Positions 1 through 11,873 of a DNA stretch of 64,000 nucleotides are shown here, in pieces. The first letter of the stretch is position 1, and every line of letters starts with the position of its first letter. A program made the position numbers and the translations under genes. The notes below the pieces were generated by a model, which saw nothing but the letters and a program-made list of their open reading frames with translations, was not told the DNA's origin and did not search any database. This DNA is from Agelaius tricolor (Eukaryota; Chordata; Aves; Passeriformes; Icteridae), in assembly GCA_023055355.1 (NCBI GenBank), contig JALJCS010000029.1, forward strand, positions 682,001 to 746,000, given 5' to 3'.

Positions 1-3000
1 GGCTTGCTTTCTGCCACTGCAAATTTTCCCAGAGATTTTGTCTGGTGAAGAGTTGCATCAAAAGAGTATTTTTGCCCAAACCTTGGGGCAAGCTCTGTCT
101 CCGATTTACTAGTGAATGCAAAGAGGGTGAAAGTGCTGCTTCAAAGCCCTCTGTGCGCTTTCTGTACCAAGAGGGGGGGTGACCCCAGAAATAAGTTTTG
201 ATCTCTCTTCAGAACACAAGGCATGTCATCACCTCATTCATCTTCTTCTGGGACTCATAGCATCTTAAGACGAAGAAGCTCTCTTGCTTGCTGAAGTGCG
301 TTCAGCAAAAAAACCTTGTCTCATCAGCAGATTTGAACACAACTACAGTCGAGTCAATTCCAATGCTGGCAGGGCAATACTCTACCCCACTAGTAACATG
401 CCACTATTAGAAGACTGTGTAAAACTATTTTTGTACAAAGTAATCGGAGGGAAAAATAGAATTGGGAAGAACTGCACATTGTTCTGGAAAAAGCCTCCTG
501 CTTCAGTCTTACAGACATCATTTGCTGGTATCATTTTTAATAGTTGGGGTTTTTTAAATTTTGTAGAAGAAAAAATATTACTGCACCTTTATGTTTCCTT
601 AATAGAAGTACAGCCATTTCTTAATAGAATAGAAGTAAGCCATTTGGATATGTACAAATGGTCTTTTCAAATACATATGCTATAGCCCACTGTGAAAGTA
701 ATTAGCTATAACGAGAAATCTAAAGGTTTAAAAAGATTTTGGAAGAAAGTAAGTCTAAGGTGATAGAAGAAGAAGAAGAAAACAGCAGTTTTCTTCTGGT
801 GAAAAAAAAACAAAGGGAGGACCTTGTACAGTGGAGATGTATTATTTGACTTCCTGAAAAACTGAGTAGGTTTGCTATTGCCAATGGTTTTCATTAGGAA
901 GGAAGAGATTCCTTTGGCAAATAAAACCCTTCAAACTGACTTGACAAAAATGTTATGACACTTAACTTCACCAATCCTGAAGAAAAATTCTCATCACTTG
1001 ATCTGGAAATCATGATGGTAATGGAGACAAGGATGTCTAAGCCATGCCATCAGGAACATAAAAAAGCATTAGAATGCAGGTAAGACTGAGCTCCTGAACT
1101 AGTGTGAAGAGAATGCAAGAAAGACATTTTCCTTTAAGAGTCTTCAGGATGGAGAGCAGATCAAATTTTTTCATGTGAAGTATTTCTGAATAGAATGAAT
1201 CTTCAAAATAACATTGTTTTCCAAAACCTGTTTACAGTATCTCTTACCATGATACACAGTTCCTATGAATAGAAAAAGCAAAGCACTTTTTTCCAAACTG
1301 TTGTGCACTCTTAAGCAATCTACAATAAAAATAGTATTTTTTCATGCTGGGAATGATGTGAATTACAAAAAAGCCTTGTAGCACACTTGGCACTGTGGTC
1401 TCTTGATTAGCATAGCTTTTTATTCATCAAACACGTTTCACATTGACTATTTTTCTCTTTTAAATAACGGCATCTTTGTACTTATGCAGCATCCATGAAG
1501 AATTTCTTGGGTGTTATTTTGTACCTGATCCTAAGTGGCAGGTTCTGCATTCTGCCATCTGTCTAGCTTTCCCATTTGATGCAGCTTCTGAGAGGTATTT
1601 TCAGAATCGAGGACTACTTGCAAGAATGATGCTAAATCCATGCATTTTACTCCTTGGTTAATGCAAAACTATTTTTCCTTTACACTTCAATGAGAACAGG
1701 AAAATAATGATGGTGAGTTCAATCCTTAGAGTAATACAAAGAGGACTATTATCATCATTAGAAACCAAGCAAGGTGTATTTATTGCACATGCATGATACT
1801 CACTGATGCAAATTACCCTGTAAATTCAGAAGGAATCTGTATCATAGGAGTGGATGGACTGTTTCTATTGATATTTTGCTTAAAGCAGAAAATTAATTCT
1901 TTTGACAGCCAACTCATGATTGCAAGCTCACTTTCAACTACAGCTTTCAAACAGATGAAACATGTCTGTTTATAAAACGATACAGTACAGTACACAGTAG
2001 CAAGTCAGGTCATAGACATTGAAAAGAAAAAAACAGCTCAAAGGACAGATTCATTCACATCTACAAGCCCTCAAGAGTGTACAGGTCAAATGTCCCCAGA
2101 AAACTAGGCTGGTGGCGCAAATTCTCTATGTTGGCACCAGCAGAAGCAGCTGCTATCTTGATAGGATGCAATCTTGCTTACATCACCCTTCAGAGCAATC
2201 TTCTGTACCCCTGCCCAATACACCTTCTGCTCTATTCCTTGGACTTCACATTTGCATTTCTACAGAGTCCTGTCCTGCAAACTGACTCAAAGTTCAGGTA
2301 GTAGATTTCCAAGATTTAGAAATGTTGTGTGAGGTTCATTTATTTCATATTTCATTCCATCTAAGCAAACTGTAACTTTCTGAAGTGAAATATTTCGAGT
2401 ATGTCACGTGTATTTTAATGTTAGCTCTGCTTCACATTAAAACTTCTCACAGACCCCTGTGATGCCTTGCTGCAAAAATATAGAGCTGCCAAGAGTGGTT
2501 GTGGGAAGTTAGAATTGCCAGAAAACCGTACAAACAATCTAACAATAGAGCCTTGGATTTCTGAATATAATTGCACCATGTAAAGTCAAAATATAATATT
2601 TAAATGATTTTAGATAATGATGAGTGTGGGCTAGAGAGAATCCAGATAGAATTTTATTTTTTTAAACAGTTCCGGGAAAAACATGGCCTTGACTTGGAAG
2701 TATAGCAGGAAATATTTTTATACAGCATGAGTTCTCATTACCTAATCATATGATTTGTAGACCTGAATTGGAAACCAGGAAAGAAACAAAGAAAAATATT
2801 CAAGCTATAAAAGATGGGAGTTTAAAATTTTCTTTGTATTTCTGATTAAAGCTATTAGGTAGCTAAATGGTCACCCATTATTTTAAAAAGCATCTGGACA
2901 TTAAAAATAGGTAAATTTCTGCGGGACTTGGATGTCAGCTATTCCTGAAAAGCTTTCCAACCCTGAATCAATCCACTTAAATGCAGCTGTATTTCAGATG

Positions 3001-3784
3001 CTCAGTGGAACTGTCCATGTAATGCATATAGTTGACAAATAATCTGCAGAAAAAGCTAGATCGATTTGAAGATCTTTTCCTGTAAATGGTATTCACGTTA
3101 TTTGTACAAACACACAGATGGGATTTCTGCTGTCTTCTTCAGGCCACTTCCTCCAGAGAGCTCTCCATCAAATCTCTCTAGTTCTACTCTTCTGGTGATC
3201 CAAAGTCAGCACTGGGATGGTCCAACTGCATGAATTACTGTCTGCTAGAGGTGCACCCTGAGGGCTTCTGTGTGCAGCATCCCGTGAGCCCTACTAAAGT
3301 CACCCTGTTGGTATAAACTGAGCTAGCTGGACCTTAAGGGACAAGATTGTGCACTGATATTGTAAGAGAAATTAGGTACTAAGAAGGAGGCTGGAAGATT
3401 TAAATATTTCTGCCTCCAGCTTAAGCAACATTAAATCTTGGTCTTTATCTGAAAAACTAGGTGAATTAACCTATTTGGCATTCCTATGCCAAAAATGTCA
3501 GTAATACAACAAGAACCGTCAAAAGAGTAACAATTCCAATCATTACTTTGTAAAAGTAATTCATTGGAAGAAGTCGGGAAGAAGGATGAAACATGCCAAT
3601 ATCCTACCCTGAGAATCATTCTGTTGATTTGCACAGGTTTCTTATTATATACCCATCTAATGCATTGGACATGCATGCTTGTGATGATACAAATACTTGC
3701 AAAGCTTACCAGATAAACCATGTTCTCTTCAGACAGCAAAACATTTCTTGATGGTTGTGTTTGCTAATTACATTTAGACTCAAT
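1..3784. other. Unassigned AT-rich sequence
   Basis: No gene, LTR or LINE could be recognised here. The reading frames are short and lack splice context. A 133-codon frame at 284-685 is the same in copy B, but the copies are too similar overall for that to argue for coding. The stretch could be intron or intergenic sequence of the gene whose exon-like block lies at 5310-5440. Confidence 0.5.
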
Positions 3785-3835
3785 GTTCTTAAAGGTCTTT
3801 TCCAACCAAAGTGATTCCATCATTCTCTAAATCAC
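3785..3835 (+). mobile_element. CR1 LINE 3'-terminal scrap
   Basis: About 50 bases read like the extreme 3' end of a bird CR1: CTTAAAGGTCTTTTCCAACC followed by GATTCCATCATTCT, a decayed form of the terminal ATTCTATG-type tail. CR1 copies are typically 5'-truncated, so a short 3' end is normal. The same scrap sits in copy B near 59346-59400. Confidence 0.6.
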
Positions 3836-3845
3836 AGATCCTGCT

Positions 3846-5196
3846 TGTCTTGGTTGAGGGCAAATTTGGCAGCAATCCTCAAGAAGGGGTGATTTATTAA
3901 AAATATTGATCTAGTACTGATATCCAACTGTGACGGACAAAGGCTCCCTAACAGTTCAAAATTAGAAAGTGTATGTTTATTGCAACGCTGGGCAGCGTGC
4001 GGGATAGCTCCCAAATACACACTGTGATTTAGAGGTGATAACAGAGTCTTTTTATCTATACAAGTATTGAATACCCAAAAGACAAATACATATTCATAAT
4101 TTAGGTACATCCCATCATTCCTCACTTCGTATGGTAATTAGTTCAAAAGCTATTAAGCACGCGTAGTTTGTTCCTCAAAATGAATCGGTGGTCCCTTTCA
4201 TGGGGAGGGGTTCCAAAATGAGGAAATAAATGAAGTCTTCCTGGTTCTAAACTTTCTACATTTTCAATGCAAATATGACAAATGAACCCATTGGTAGAAC
4301 TCCCATTCCCCATCTTCAATTGGTTTCAGAACAGAGGTGGCCTACAATTGTCTTATGTTCCTAAAAGCTATTTATGAGTTTCTGTATTCTTCATGATAAA
4401 CCCAGCTAAGCCAACATGATGTTGACAAGCAATCAATTATTAGTTAACTACTAACTCTTAACTTCATCAAGGCCTACCTATTTATTTTGATAAACTCTAA
4501 TAAGGCTTATCTCTGACTAAAAACCTCAGCTCCTCTAAAAACCCTAAATTTCTTTAAAGTTCATGTCTCAGGGGGCCCCCCCCCAGAAAGCCCACCTACA
4601 CGGCCCCTCCCCTCAACTGGTCTGGGAAACATTTCCTCTGAGAGAAGTGGAAAAAATCTGTTTATTTAACAGGGAAAGCACCCCCCAGCACAAAAAATGA
4701 ACAATACCAGATGACAAAACTCAATCGCCGCTCTGAAGAGACAACAAATTCAGAAAGTCTCTCCTGTGGATGCTTGCTCTGTTATCAATCCCTCCGGCAC
4801 TGGGAAAGGCTGCTGCCCAGAGTAGGCCCCCATAGGCCACAAAGTGCAAGCTCTCAGTGCTCTCCAGGTCCCAGTGTGGAGCAGGTTTGAACAGTTCCAA
4901 GAAAAGGGAAAGAAAAAAAGACAGTCCAGGGAAAACTCTGCCTCAGCCAGCTAAACCAACTGAAAAGCAAACAACACTCTGTTCTGCTCCATCAGTGCCC
5001 AGACAACACAGTGCAGCACAGAATGTGGAGCAGTGTTGCTTTTAGAAGGTGAGTGCAGCCTGTGATAACAAACTCCGTACTTCTTCTTCTCCCCACCTTT
5101 GCTCTCAGAAGCAGTCTTGAAGGCAGAGAATAGAATATCCAGCATTAACAGAACAGATGGCTGGGGATACAAGCATCATAAAGTCACCCTAGGACA
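3846..5196 (-). mobile_element. Solo LTR, TGTCCTAGG family, with an inner insertion
   Basis: The plus strand begins TGTCTTGGTTGAGGGCAAAT and ends CACCCTAGGACA. It is flanked by a perfect 5-base target duplication CTGCT (3841-3845 and 5197-5201). It aligns to the intact 600-bp copy at 44859-45458. The minus strand is the transcriptional sense, because AATAAA is read there from the TTTATTT near 4660. No retroviral genes flank it, so it is a solo LTR. About 680 bases of foreign sequence (3890-4570) interrupt it. Confidence 0.88.
3890..4570 (-). mobile_element. LTR nested inside the 3846-5196 LTR
   Basis: This 681-bp block is absent from the related LTR at 44859-45458. The plus strand starts TGATTTATT and ends GTCTCA, so both strands read TG...CA. 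The minus strand has AATAAA close to its 3' end. Flanks are AGGGG and GGGGG, compatible with a short G-run target duplication but not decisive. Family not identified; an ERVL-like LTR is possible. Copy B carries it too, so it predates the duplication. Confidence 0.6.
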
Positions 5197-5309
5197 CTGC
5201 TCTACTGAGATATGTCACCAGACTATGCTAAGACAAAGTTTTGGAACTGCTAATTAAAATTCTACTATCACAGTGAAGCTGAGGAGGAAAGACAGCTCAC
5301 TCCAGTTAC

Positions 5310-5440
5310 CTTGTGGCATGCCAATACTTCCTTTCAATCACAATGGTTTTCGTCTTTAAGTCCGTGACATCACAGGCATAATTCAACATCTTTTGGGCAG
5401 GAAGGAAGATATTCTTCTTCTCATTATACTGATGGGTAAG
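5310..5440 (-). CDS. Exon-like block of an unidentified host gene (copy A)
   Basis: On the minus strand a 131-bp block is bounded by an acceptor (TGCATTTCAG) and a donor (CAAG/GTAACT). It is open in one frame, entering in phase 0 and leaving with two extra bases, giving 43 codons. The peptide contains HQYNEKKNIF, YACDVTDLKT and VIERKYWHAT, with charged and aromatic residues typical of real protein rather than translated repeat. No repeat was recognised in it. Copy B holds the same block at 60897-61027. I do not recognise the gene and see no second exon I can join to it. It could be a functional exon or a relic of a duplicated or pseudogenised gene. Confidence refers to its being an exon at all. 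Confidence 0.6.
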
Positions 5441-6207
5441 CTGAAATGCAAAGCAGTTAATTCAAAGTGAAACAGCGATAAAGTCAATAGTAAAACTCAC
5501 CACAGTTTTCTTTACCAACCCAAGTCCTTACTATCCCAAAATACAAGAACAGCTGTAAAAGCCTTGTGGTTTCTTAATTTTTTCCTATACCTACATGGGA
5601 GGGTAAGGGATAAATGATCCCAAACAATGGTAATCCACAACAAAGCATTCTTGACATCATATTCAGCTTTTGCATAGTGAGCTCTTCACCTGATCAAGTT
5701 ATTCCATTGCAATAGTTTGGGGAGTATCTTAGAGGGCTGGCTGTTGTTTGGTTTAAACCATCTTGATCATTCAGGAACCCAGTAGCAATGAGAAAGTTCA
5801 AAATAAGATAGTGCTACGCAGTGATTTTCCTATATGACAGATGTATTTCTACAAGACAGAAGGCTGACCTAATGCTTCCCTACAACATGGCTGAAGTGGC
5901 ATCCTGTTCCCCATAGGTTTTTCCGTTTAATTTTAGCAGCTTTCTTACTAGATTAATGAGCTGAACTAACTCAAAAAGGAATCAGATAAGTGCCAGAGCT
6001 TTAAAACAAACAACAACAACAACAAAAAAGATGCAAAATGGTGATTTGTGGGTGCGTTTGAAAACAGAAATTTTTTTGTATTTTTCATAGAGACATGGCA
6101 TTCTCTAGAATGATATTGCTCCAACGCTTTGAGTTTGGTTTTCTTTTTCCCCCTCAATTGTAAATGTTATGCATTCTTTTTGGCCAGTTCAGGAAATAGA
6201 TTTTCTG
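5441..6207. other. Probable intronic sequence before the provirus
   Basis: No gene or repeat was recognised beyond a short CAA-rich run near 6007-6027, which differs slightly in copy B. If the exon-like block at 5310-5440 is genuine, this is its upstream intron, because the gene would read on the minus strand. Confidence 0.4.
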
Positions 6208-7029
6208 ATACGTGTGAAAGACAGTCTAAAGTTCCCCTCATTTGCCTCACGACCATTCCCAGGACAGACACTGGGACCCTAAAGACACCGATGGGAATTC
6301 TGGCCTGCCAGTAATGGATGAACACCAAAAATCCTGAGGCCCCTGAGCAGAATTCTGGCCTGCCAAGTGATTGTTCACAGCTGTGTCTTCAGTGACTGCT
6401 TCTAGCAGGGCCTGCCAAGGGGCGACCCAGCCTATATGCTTGCACCTGCTTCACGACAATAGACCAGGAATTTTCCCACCTCTTGGCCAGATGAACTTGC
6501 TGGGGCAACTTGGTAGCCCCCCCATGGAAAATCCTTCCTCTGCTCCACTACCACCGTGAGGCACCGAGGTTGAAGCCCCCCTACCAAGGACTGAGACTGA
6601 GACACCTGTAATTCTGATGCAGGGGTGCTGGCCTGACTGAAGCAGGATGCCTGCTGAGTGTTGCCTACAGATGTGCCTACAGGACCTAGACTGGTTTCCC
6701 CCAGAAAGCAGTCCTGAAACAGTGGGTCCCACTCACTGCTGATACTGACTTATCCTGCTGAGAACATGGACTGTCTGGACCCGTCTTCAATACCTTTTTC
6801 CCCCTCAGCAATTTCAATAGACTTCTTCTTCTTGATTGGATCTGTTCCCCCTCAGCCATTTCAAGATTCTGTTTCCCCCCTCAGCAATGGACTATAATAG
6901 AACCTTGAGTTCACCAGGACTTAACCTTGAGTTAACCAGGCAGGGCCATTATCTTCCCAACGTGACTAGGCAAACTCTGTCGGCTGGACTATGAGGACTT
7001 AGTCTCTCCACATTTGGTAGCTATACTCC

Positions 7030-8299
7030 TGTCTTGGTTCAGGGCAAATTTTGGGGAGAACCCCCAAAGGGGCTCCTCTAGGAAAGCAGATTCATTTGGC
7101 CCCTCCCCTATGAAATATTAATCCCAATATTACCGGGTGGGACGTGCCTGGGCTCGTCTGACCCTTGCTGCTGGGCCAAAGGCGGCAGCTGTGATGTTTC
7201 ACCTCAGAGATACATTTGGCCGGCTGCATCCTGCAGCTAGGCACTCGCAACAAATCCAGGCATAGTAGAAACTCAGTTGACCTCTGGTGGAAAAGGTTCA
7301 GGGGACGGTGAAGAGAAAAAGGAGAGGATTCTGCTGTAGAGTTTTAATCCAGAGTTTATTCCAGGATGACAGACCTCTGAATCTTGTAACAGCTCCCAAC
7401 AGAATCCAGACCGCATGGTCCCGTCTCCTTTTAAGCCCGGGGACAGGGGGAGGGGAAGGCACAGGTGAGCCAGCAACCAGGTGGGAGGAGGGGAAGGCTC
7501 AAAGGATAAAGACACTTGGACAGGCCAATGAGCCCGGACCTGAGGGGCATCTTTTGAACTTCTGCCAACCACACCATGACCCTGCTGGAATGTTAAGATT
7601 GATGGACAGCACTTAGCAGGAGGGCAAAGGGGGAGGGGAAAGGACAGGTTTCACCTATCCCAACACCTGAGGGATTTTCCTGTTTCCTGAAACAGGAAAT
7701 GGCGTCACACTGCAACACTCCCCCCAACCGGTCCAGGAGAAAATAGCTCCTTGGAAAGAGGTGGAAAAAACCTGTTTATTAAACAATAAAACCTAAACAA
7801 TATTGAACAATAAAACCCCTTGTTGCTCCAAAAGAGATGACAAACTGAGAAAGTCCCCTCCCTCGGTTGCAGTTCAGCTCACACAGGCTCTTATCAGTCC
7901 CTCCGGTGCTGGAAATGTTGCGGGCCGGGCCCGGCCTGGTGGGCCACAGGTGCTAGCTGCCGGTGCTCTTCTGGGTGTTCAGTCCAGAGCAGGTTTCAAG
8001 AGGTCCAAAGAAAAGGGAAAAAAGAAAAGAAACCACAGTCCAGGGAACTTCCTTGCCTCAGCAAGCTAAAACTAACTAAAAGCAAAGGAGAGCTCTGTCC
8101 CACTGTCTGTTCATCCACAGACAACACAGTCCAGGAGCAGGAATGTGGAGGAGTGAGTGCAGGGTCTGAAAACAAACTGCTGCTTCTTCTCTCCCCCCTT
8201 CACTCTCTGCAACAAGTCTTAAAGGTGCCAAACTTATGATGCAGCATAAACAGAACAAGATGATTGGGGTTAAAAGCATCATATAATCAGCTTAGGACA
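7030..8299 (-). mobile_element. TGTCCTAGG-family LTR inserted in the 5' LTR
   Basis: The plus strand begins TGTCTTGGTTCAGGGCAAAT and ends AATCAGCTTAGGACA. Flanks are ACTCC at 7025-7029 and 8300-8304, a 5-base target duplication. The empty site is visible in the 3' LTR (near 18741) and in the copy-B solo LTR (near 62586). AATAAA lies on the minus strand near 7785. It belongs to the same family as 3846-5196, 16457-17129 and 44859-45458. It is itself interrupted at 7109-7717. Confidence 0.9.
7109..7717 (-). mobile_element. Third-level nested LTR
   Basis: A 609-bp block, absent from related LTRs, is flanked by CTCCCC at 7103-7108 and 7718-7723 (6-base target duplication). Read on the minus strand it begins TGTTGCAGTGTGACGCC and carries AATAAA near 7356. 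The distal end reads TTTCATA, so either the outermost TA is extra or the terminal CA is two bases inside. The family is unknown. It is the youngest insertion in this stack. Confidence 0.72.
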
Positions 8300-8499
8300 A
8301 CTCCCTCTCTCTTTCTCCCCCTCTTTTCTATTCTTTTCCTCTCCTTAATTCCTTTCATGCATTTGCTGTGGTCATTCTATAAAGGTGCATTTCTTTGGAT
8401 TGATACTGCAATCCCCTTTCCGTGTTGTCTGTTGCACTCCCAGATCAGTTAACCAACCATCACCACCCCCATTGGTATGAGCGGATCGTGACATTAAAT

Positions 8500-8518
8500 T
8501 GGCATCATGGACAGGATT
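8500..8518 (+). promoter_or_regulatory. Candidate primer-binding site
   Basis: Six bases after the 5' LTR comes TGGCATCATGGACAGGATT. It keeps the TGG start and GGATT core expected from a tRNA-Leu-type primer-binding site but has several mismatches. The assignment is tentative. Confidence 0.35.
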
Positions 8519-8940
8519 CTGATAGACAGAAGGGTCTGCAAGGCTGTTTGTAGTCTGTAACAGGGGAAGGACGATTTGCTTCAGCCACACCTAGCCCCTC
8601 ATCGCGAAAGGGTTGAACGAAGCTGGAAAGCAAGGAAAGCTCTTTGAATTTCCCACAAACTGCGCACGCCCAGGTGAAATACGCCCCCATACTCTATTGA
8701 GGGTTCTGTCTTTAGAATTTCCCAAAAAATCTCTTAGCGCAAAAGGGGAAACTGTTTTTGTTTATGTGTGAATTTGGACTGTCTGGGAAGGAAGGGACAA
8801 CTTGAAGGAACTAAGCAGGGCCTCCCAGGGAGATTTGGTCTCTTCACCCAGCCAGGGAAGCAAAGGGGAGCACAGCAAAGGCTGTGAGATTGTCTAACTT
8901 AAGTTTGCACCTCCCTGTCATGGTTTTGGTCCCTTCATAA

Positions 8941-10910
8941 AATGACTGAAAACTCTAGCACAAAAGTTACAGCTGAATTTTCTGCTCTGCTTGCTAAATA
9001 GAATGCCAAGCCTTCTCCAAGGGGGGAGGTTTGGGCAGAGAACAGCTGGTTTAATTTAGAAAATGTCATAGATAGAATTTGTTCTTTACAACATGAAACA
9101 GAAGTTAAACTGGGCAAAAATAAAACCATCCTCTGCTCAGTTTTGGCAGCTTGTCTCACAGCAGCCATAGAAACCCTTTTTAAGCAAAGAAACGAGGAAA
9201 TAGCAAGAATAGATTCCCTTCAAAACCTAGTTGAAATTTTGCAGAAAGAATTAAAGGAAGATAGAAATGAGATCTATAGGTTGCGAGCTGCCCTTAGAGA
9301 GGAACTTGCTAAGAATTCACATCATACTGATTCCTCTACAGAGCCAGAGGAAAAGGAAACTCCTGACGTTAAACAAATCTATCCCCGTCAGGAACTTGAG
9401 GCAGTAAAAAATTGGAGAGAATACTGCTGTCCTCGCTTGAGACCCTTGGTTCAAACAGAATAGAACTATCTTAATGATGAGGATTGTTGGAATGTTGGGG
9501 GACATAAGACAGATGATGCACTTTGGACCTGGTTAACATAAGAGATTTGATAACAGAATGCCTTGGCATAAACAAACGGAACTTTGAAAATTCGACCTGG
9601 ATTGCAAGAAGATTAAATCAAACGGGTTTACTGGAAAAAGAAAATCCCATTAAACTCTGCAAGCAAGAGATGTTGTTATATGCGTAAGTTTGTGTATGTG
9701 ACTTTAACCTAATCATTGTAGTACACATTACTAGTCTCCCTGCAATGGTATGTAAGTGCTTGTATCCCACAATCAAATTGGATTCTGATTACCGAGTGGG
9801 TCTCCCTGTCTCTCTGCATTGCCGAAAGAGGATCTTGACCCACCTATCACAACTAAACAAATACCGTTCAGTGCTACCGAATTAGCTAAGCTGTCAAAAG
9901 AATTCAGGCGCCTCCCACAAGAATCAGAGACAAATATGTCCTCCGAGTGTCCCTCGATGGTGGAGATCAAATTAAATTAACCGGAGGCCAGTGGGTACTG
10001 GGAACATGGAGCCTTCTTCACAACAGGAGATAAGGAGGTAAGCGTGACGCATGGTCCCTGACACAGGGTGCGTCTTTCTGGGCCGGGAGAATGAATCCTT
10101 TGGAACGGGGTGACCCCCTGGCAATCGTTGACACCACCGACCAGCTCTTAGAAAGTGTCCACAAAGCCGCCTGCCTGCAAAAGATTCATGAAAAGAAATT
10201 AGTTCCTGGTTTTGAATGCCCAATGCAATTACCTGTGAAGCCAGAACTAATGACCGATTGAACTTGTGGGCTTCCAGAAACACTTAGACATACAGCAATG
10301 ACTCTACAGAAAACCATAATGGCTTTGAATCCTGTAGAAAGACTAGATAAGATTCCTCAGGAATTCCCCTGACCAAAGTGGACCTAGAGATCCTGGCTTC
10401 ACTCCCTACTCTTCCCCCTCACAGCCCTCAGCTTCTCAATCTGATTCACCTGCCAGTAGCCATAAAGTTTGGACATGAGCTGAAGTTGCAGTAGATCTGA
10501 TTAATTATTGTAGACAATATGGACCTATAAAAACCCCGGCATAGAAATCAGAAAATAACAAAGGTGTTTGGTTTATTGGGGCTCCTCACAGTGAAAATAT
10601 AGAGAAAGGAAAACAGATCTCTAACTGCCACCGTTGGTGGTTGTTGGGAATTCAAAAGTGGGTCCCCAAAGAGGTGATGGATGGTTTGCCCCTTGAGAAA
10701 TTGCAGAAAATAATAAATAATTGGCACCAGCGAAAACCGAATCCATTGGCTCAACCCAGTGCACCCCTCCCTTCTCAGGGACAAAAACTAACCCTCCCCC
10801 AGCTTCTCCCACAGAACACAGGCAGTGAACCAAAACCAACAGGGTTTTTGGGAAACAAATCTCTCTGCCGCTTACAGGTGGGCAAAGGGGCGGAGCGTGG
10901 GTTTATTTAA
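8941..10910 (+). pseudogene. gag: gag-like remnant
   Basis: A likely start is the ATG at 8941 (MTENSSTKV), which is in the frame leading into 9143-9463. An early stop lies at about 8998. Residues encoded at 9180-9330 are heptad-rich and charged (IARIDSLQNLVEILQKEL), consistent with a coiled coil near the Gag N-terminus. Sequence from 9464 to about 10540 is broken by many stops. The 10641-10910 frame has a proline/glutamine-rich tail (PLAQPSAPLPSQGQKL) that probably ends Gag. I could not see a CCHC zinc knuckle. The order (LTR, this, then protease) supports gag; sequence similarity alone is weak. Confidence 0.6.
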
Positions 10911-10912
10911 GA

Positions 10913-11815
10913 ATGCTCACTAAAAATAAATCAGGATATATATTAAGCCCAGCTATCACGGGCCTCCACAGGCTACTAGTAACCTTTTTGATTGACGTTG
11001 GGGCTCAAATCTCTGCACTGACAAAAAAGGATGCCCAGAGGTGTGGAATTGTTCCAACTAAGAGACAATGCTGTGTTCTTAATGCTCTGGGAACTACAGA
11101 ATCTATGAATGTTGCCTTAGCCAAACTGAGGCTCCCTGGAAATGAGCATCAACTAGTCATCAAAATGGTAATTGGGAACATTCCAAATAATTGATTAGGA
11201 ATGGGTGTCCTTGCTGGGAGGCAGTGGGAAGACTCTGAGGGATTTCTGTGGTCTTTTGGCACACTGCCACTTAACATTAGGCTGCTTCAAACCGCACCCT
11301 CCCTACCCTATAATCAAACAACTAATGTAAAACAATACCCTCTACCTTCTGGTGCCAGAGAAGGTATCAAAGCGGTTCTACAGGACTTGAGAAACCAAGG
11401 GGTAATAATTCACACACATTCTCCTTTTAATTCACTGGTATGGCCAGTCTGAAAAGCCAGTGGAAAGTGGAGATTAACAGTAGATTTTCGCAGGCTTAAA
11501 GCCAACACAGACCCTCTTACAGCACTGGTCCCAAACTTAGCTGAATTAATAACATCAATTCAAGAAAAGGCTCACTCAATCATGGCAATGGCAACTATGG
11601 ATGTCAAAGACGTCTTCCTTATGATACCTATACAGCCAGAAGATATAGGGACCATTTTGCCTTCACATGGGAAAGGACGGCAATACACTTGCACTAGGCT
11701 TCCCCAAGGCTACAAACACTCCTCCACTTTGGCCCACCATGCTTTAGTTGAGGAATTAGAAAAAATACCCAAATCTGATCCTGCTGATCCTGTAGCTGAT
11801 AATCAATACATTTAA
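10913..11815 (+). pseudogene. pol: Protease and N-terminal reverse transcriptase
   Basis: One frame runs through with stops at about 11192, 11450 and 11813. The protease active site reads LIDVGAQIS, so the Thr of the usual D-T-G is replaced by Val. RT follows: QYPLPSGAREGI, WRLTVDFRRLK, MDVKDVFLMIPI and RLPQGYKHS. The catalytic box is spoiled: where Y-x-D-D is expected the frame reads QYI, a stop, then DTL. Each of these would abolish activity. A G-rich tract follows at once. Its position upstream of RNase H/integrase fits normal pro-pol order. Confidence 0.88.
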
Positions 11816-11820
11816 GACAC

Positions 11821-11873
11821 TCTGGGGGGGGGGGGGGGGGCGCAGGGGGGGGGGGGTTGTGGGGAGGGGGGGA
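11821..11873 (+). repeat. Poly-G tract in pol
   Basis: More than 40 of about 50 bases are G, with short interruptions (CGCA, TTGT, A). It sits immediately after the ruined RT active-site box. Expansion of a G-run or a sequencing/assembly error are both possible. It may form G-quadruplex structure. Confidence 0.8.

Larger units (their letters stand above)
6213..8493 (+). mobile_element. Provirus 5' LTR, interrupted
   Basis: It starts TGTGAAAGAC and ends GATCGTGACA. Its own sequence is 6213-7029 plus about 8305-8493, roughly 1 kb; the rest is a nested LTR. It matches the 3' LTR almost exactly from about 6312 to 6920 but is strongly different in its first 98 bases and again after 6920. Near 6900-6945 it has a private duplication of the segment around ACCTTGAGTT.ACCAGG that the other two LTRs lack. 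Confidence 0.92.

Noticed and set aside
284..685. 133-codon frame identical in both duplicates (also 55848-56249)
   Set aside because: The duplicates are so similar that an intact shared frame is expected by chance. There are no motifs, no splice borders and the composition is AT-driven.
6451..6732. 93-codon minus-strand frame repeated three times (also 18129-18473 and 62038-62319)
   Set aside because: It lies in LTR sequence read antisense; recurrence comes from the three LTR copies.
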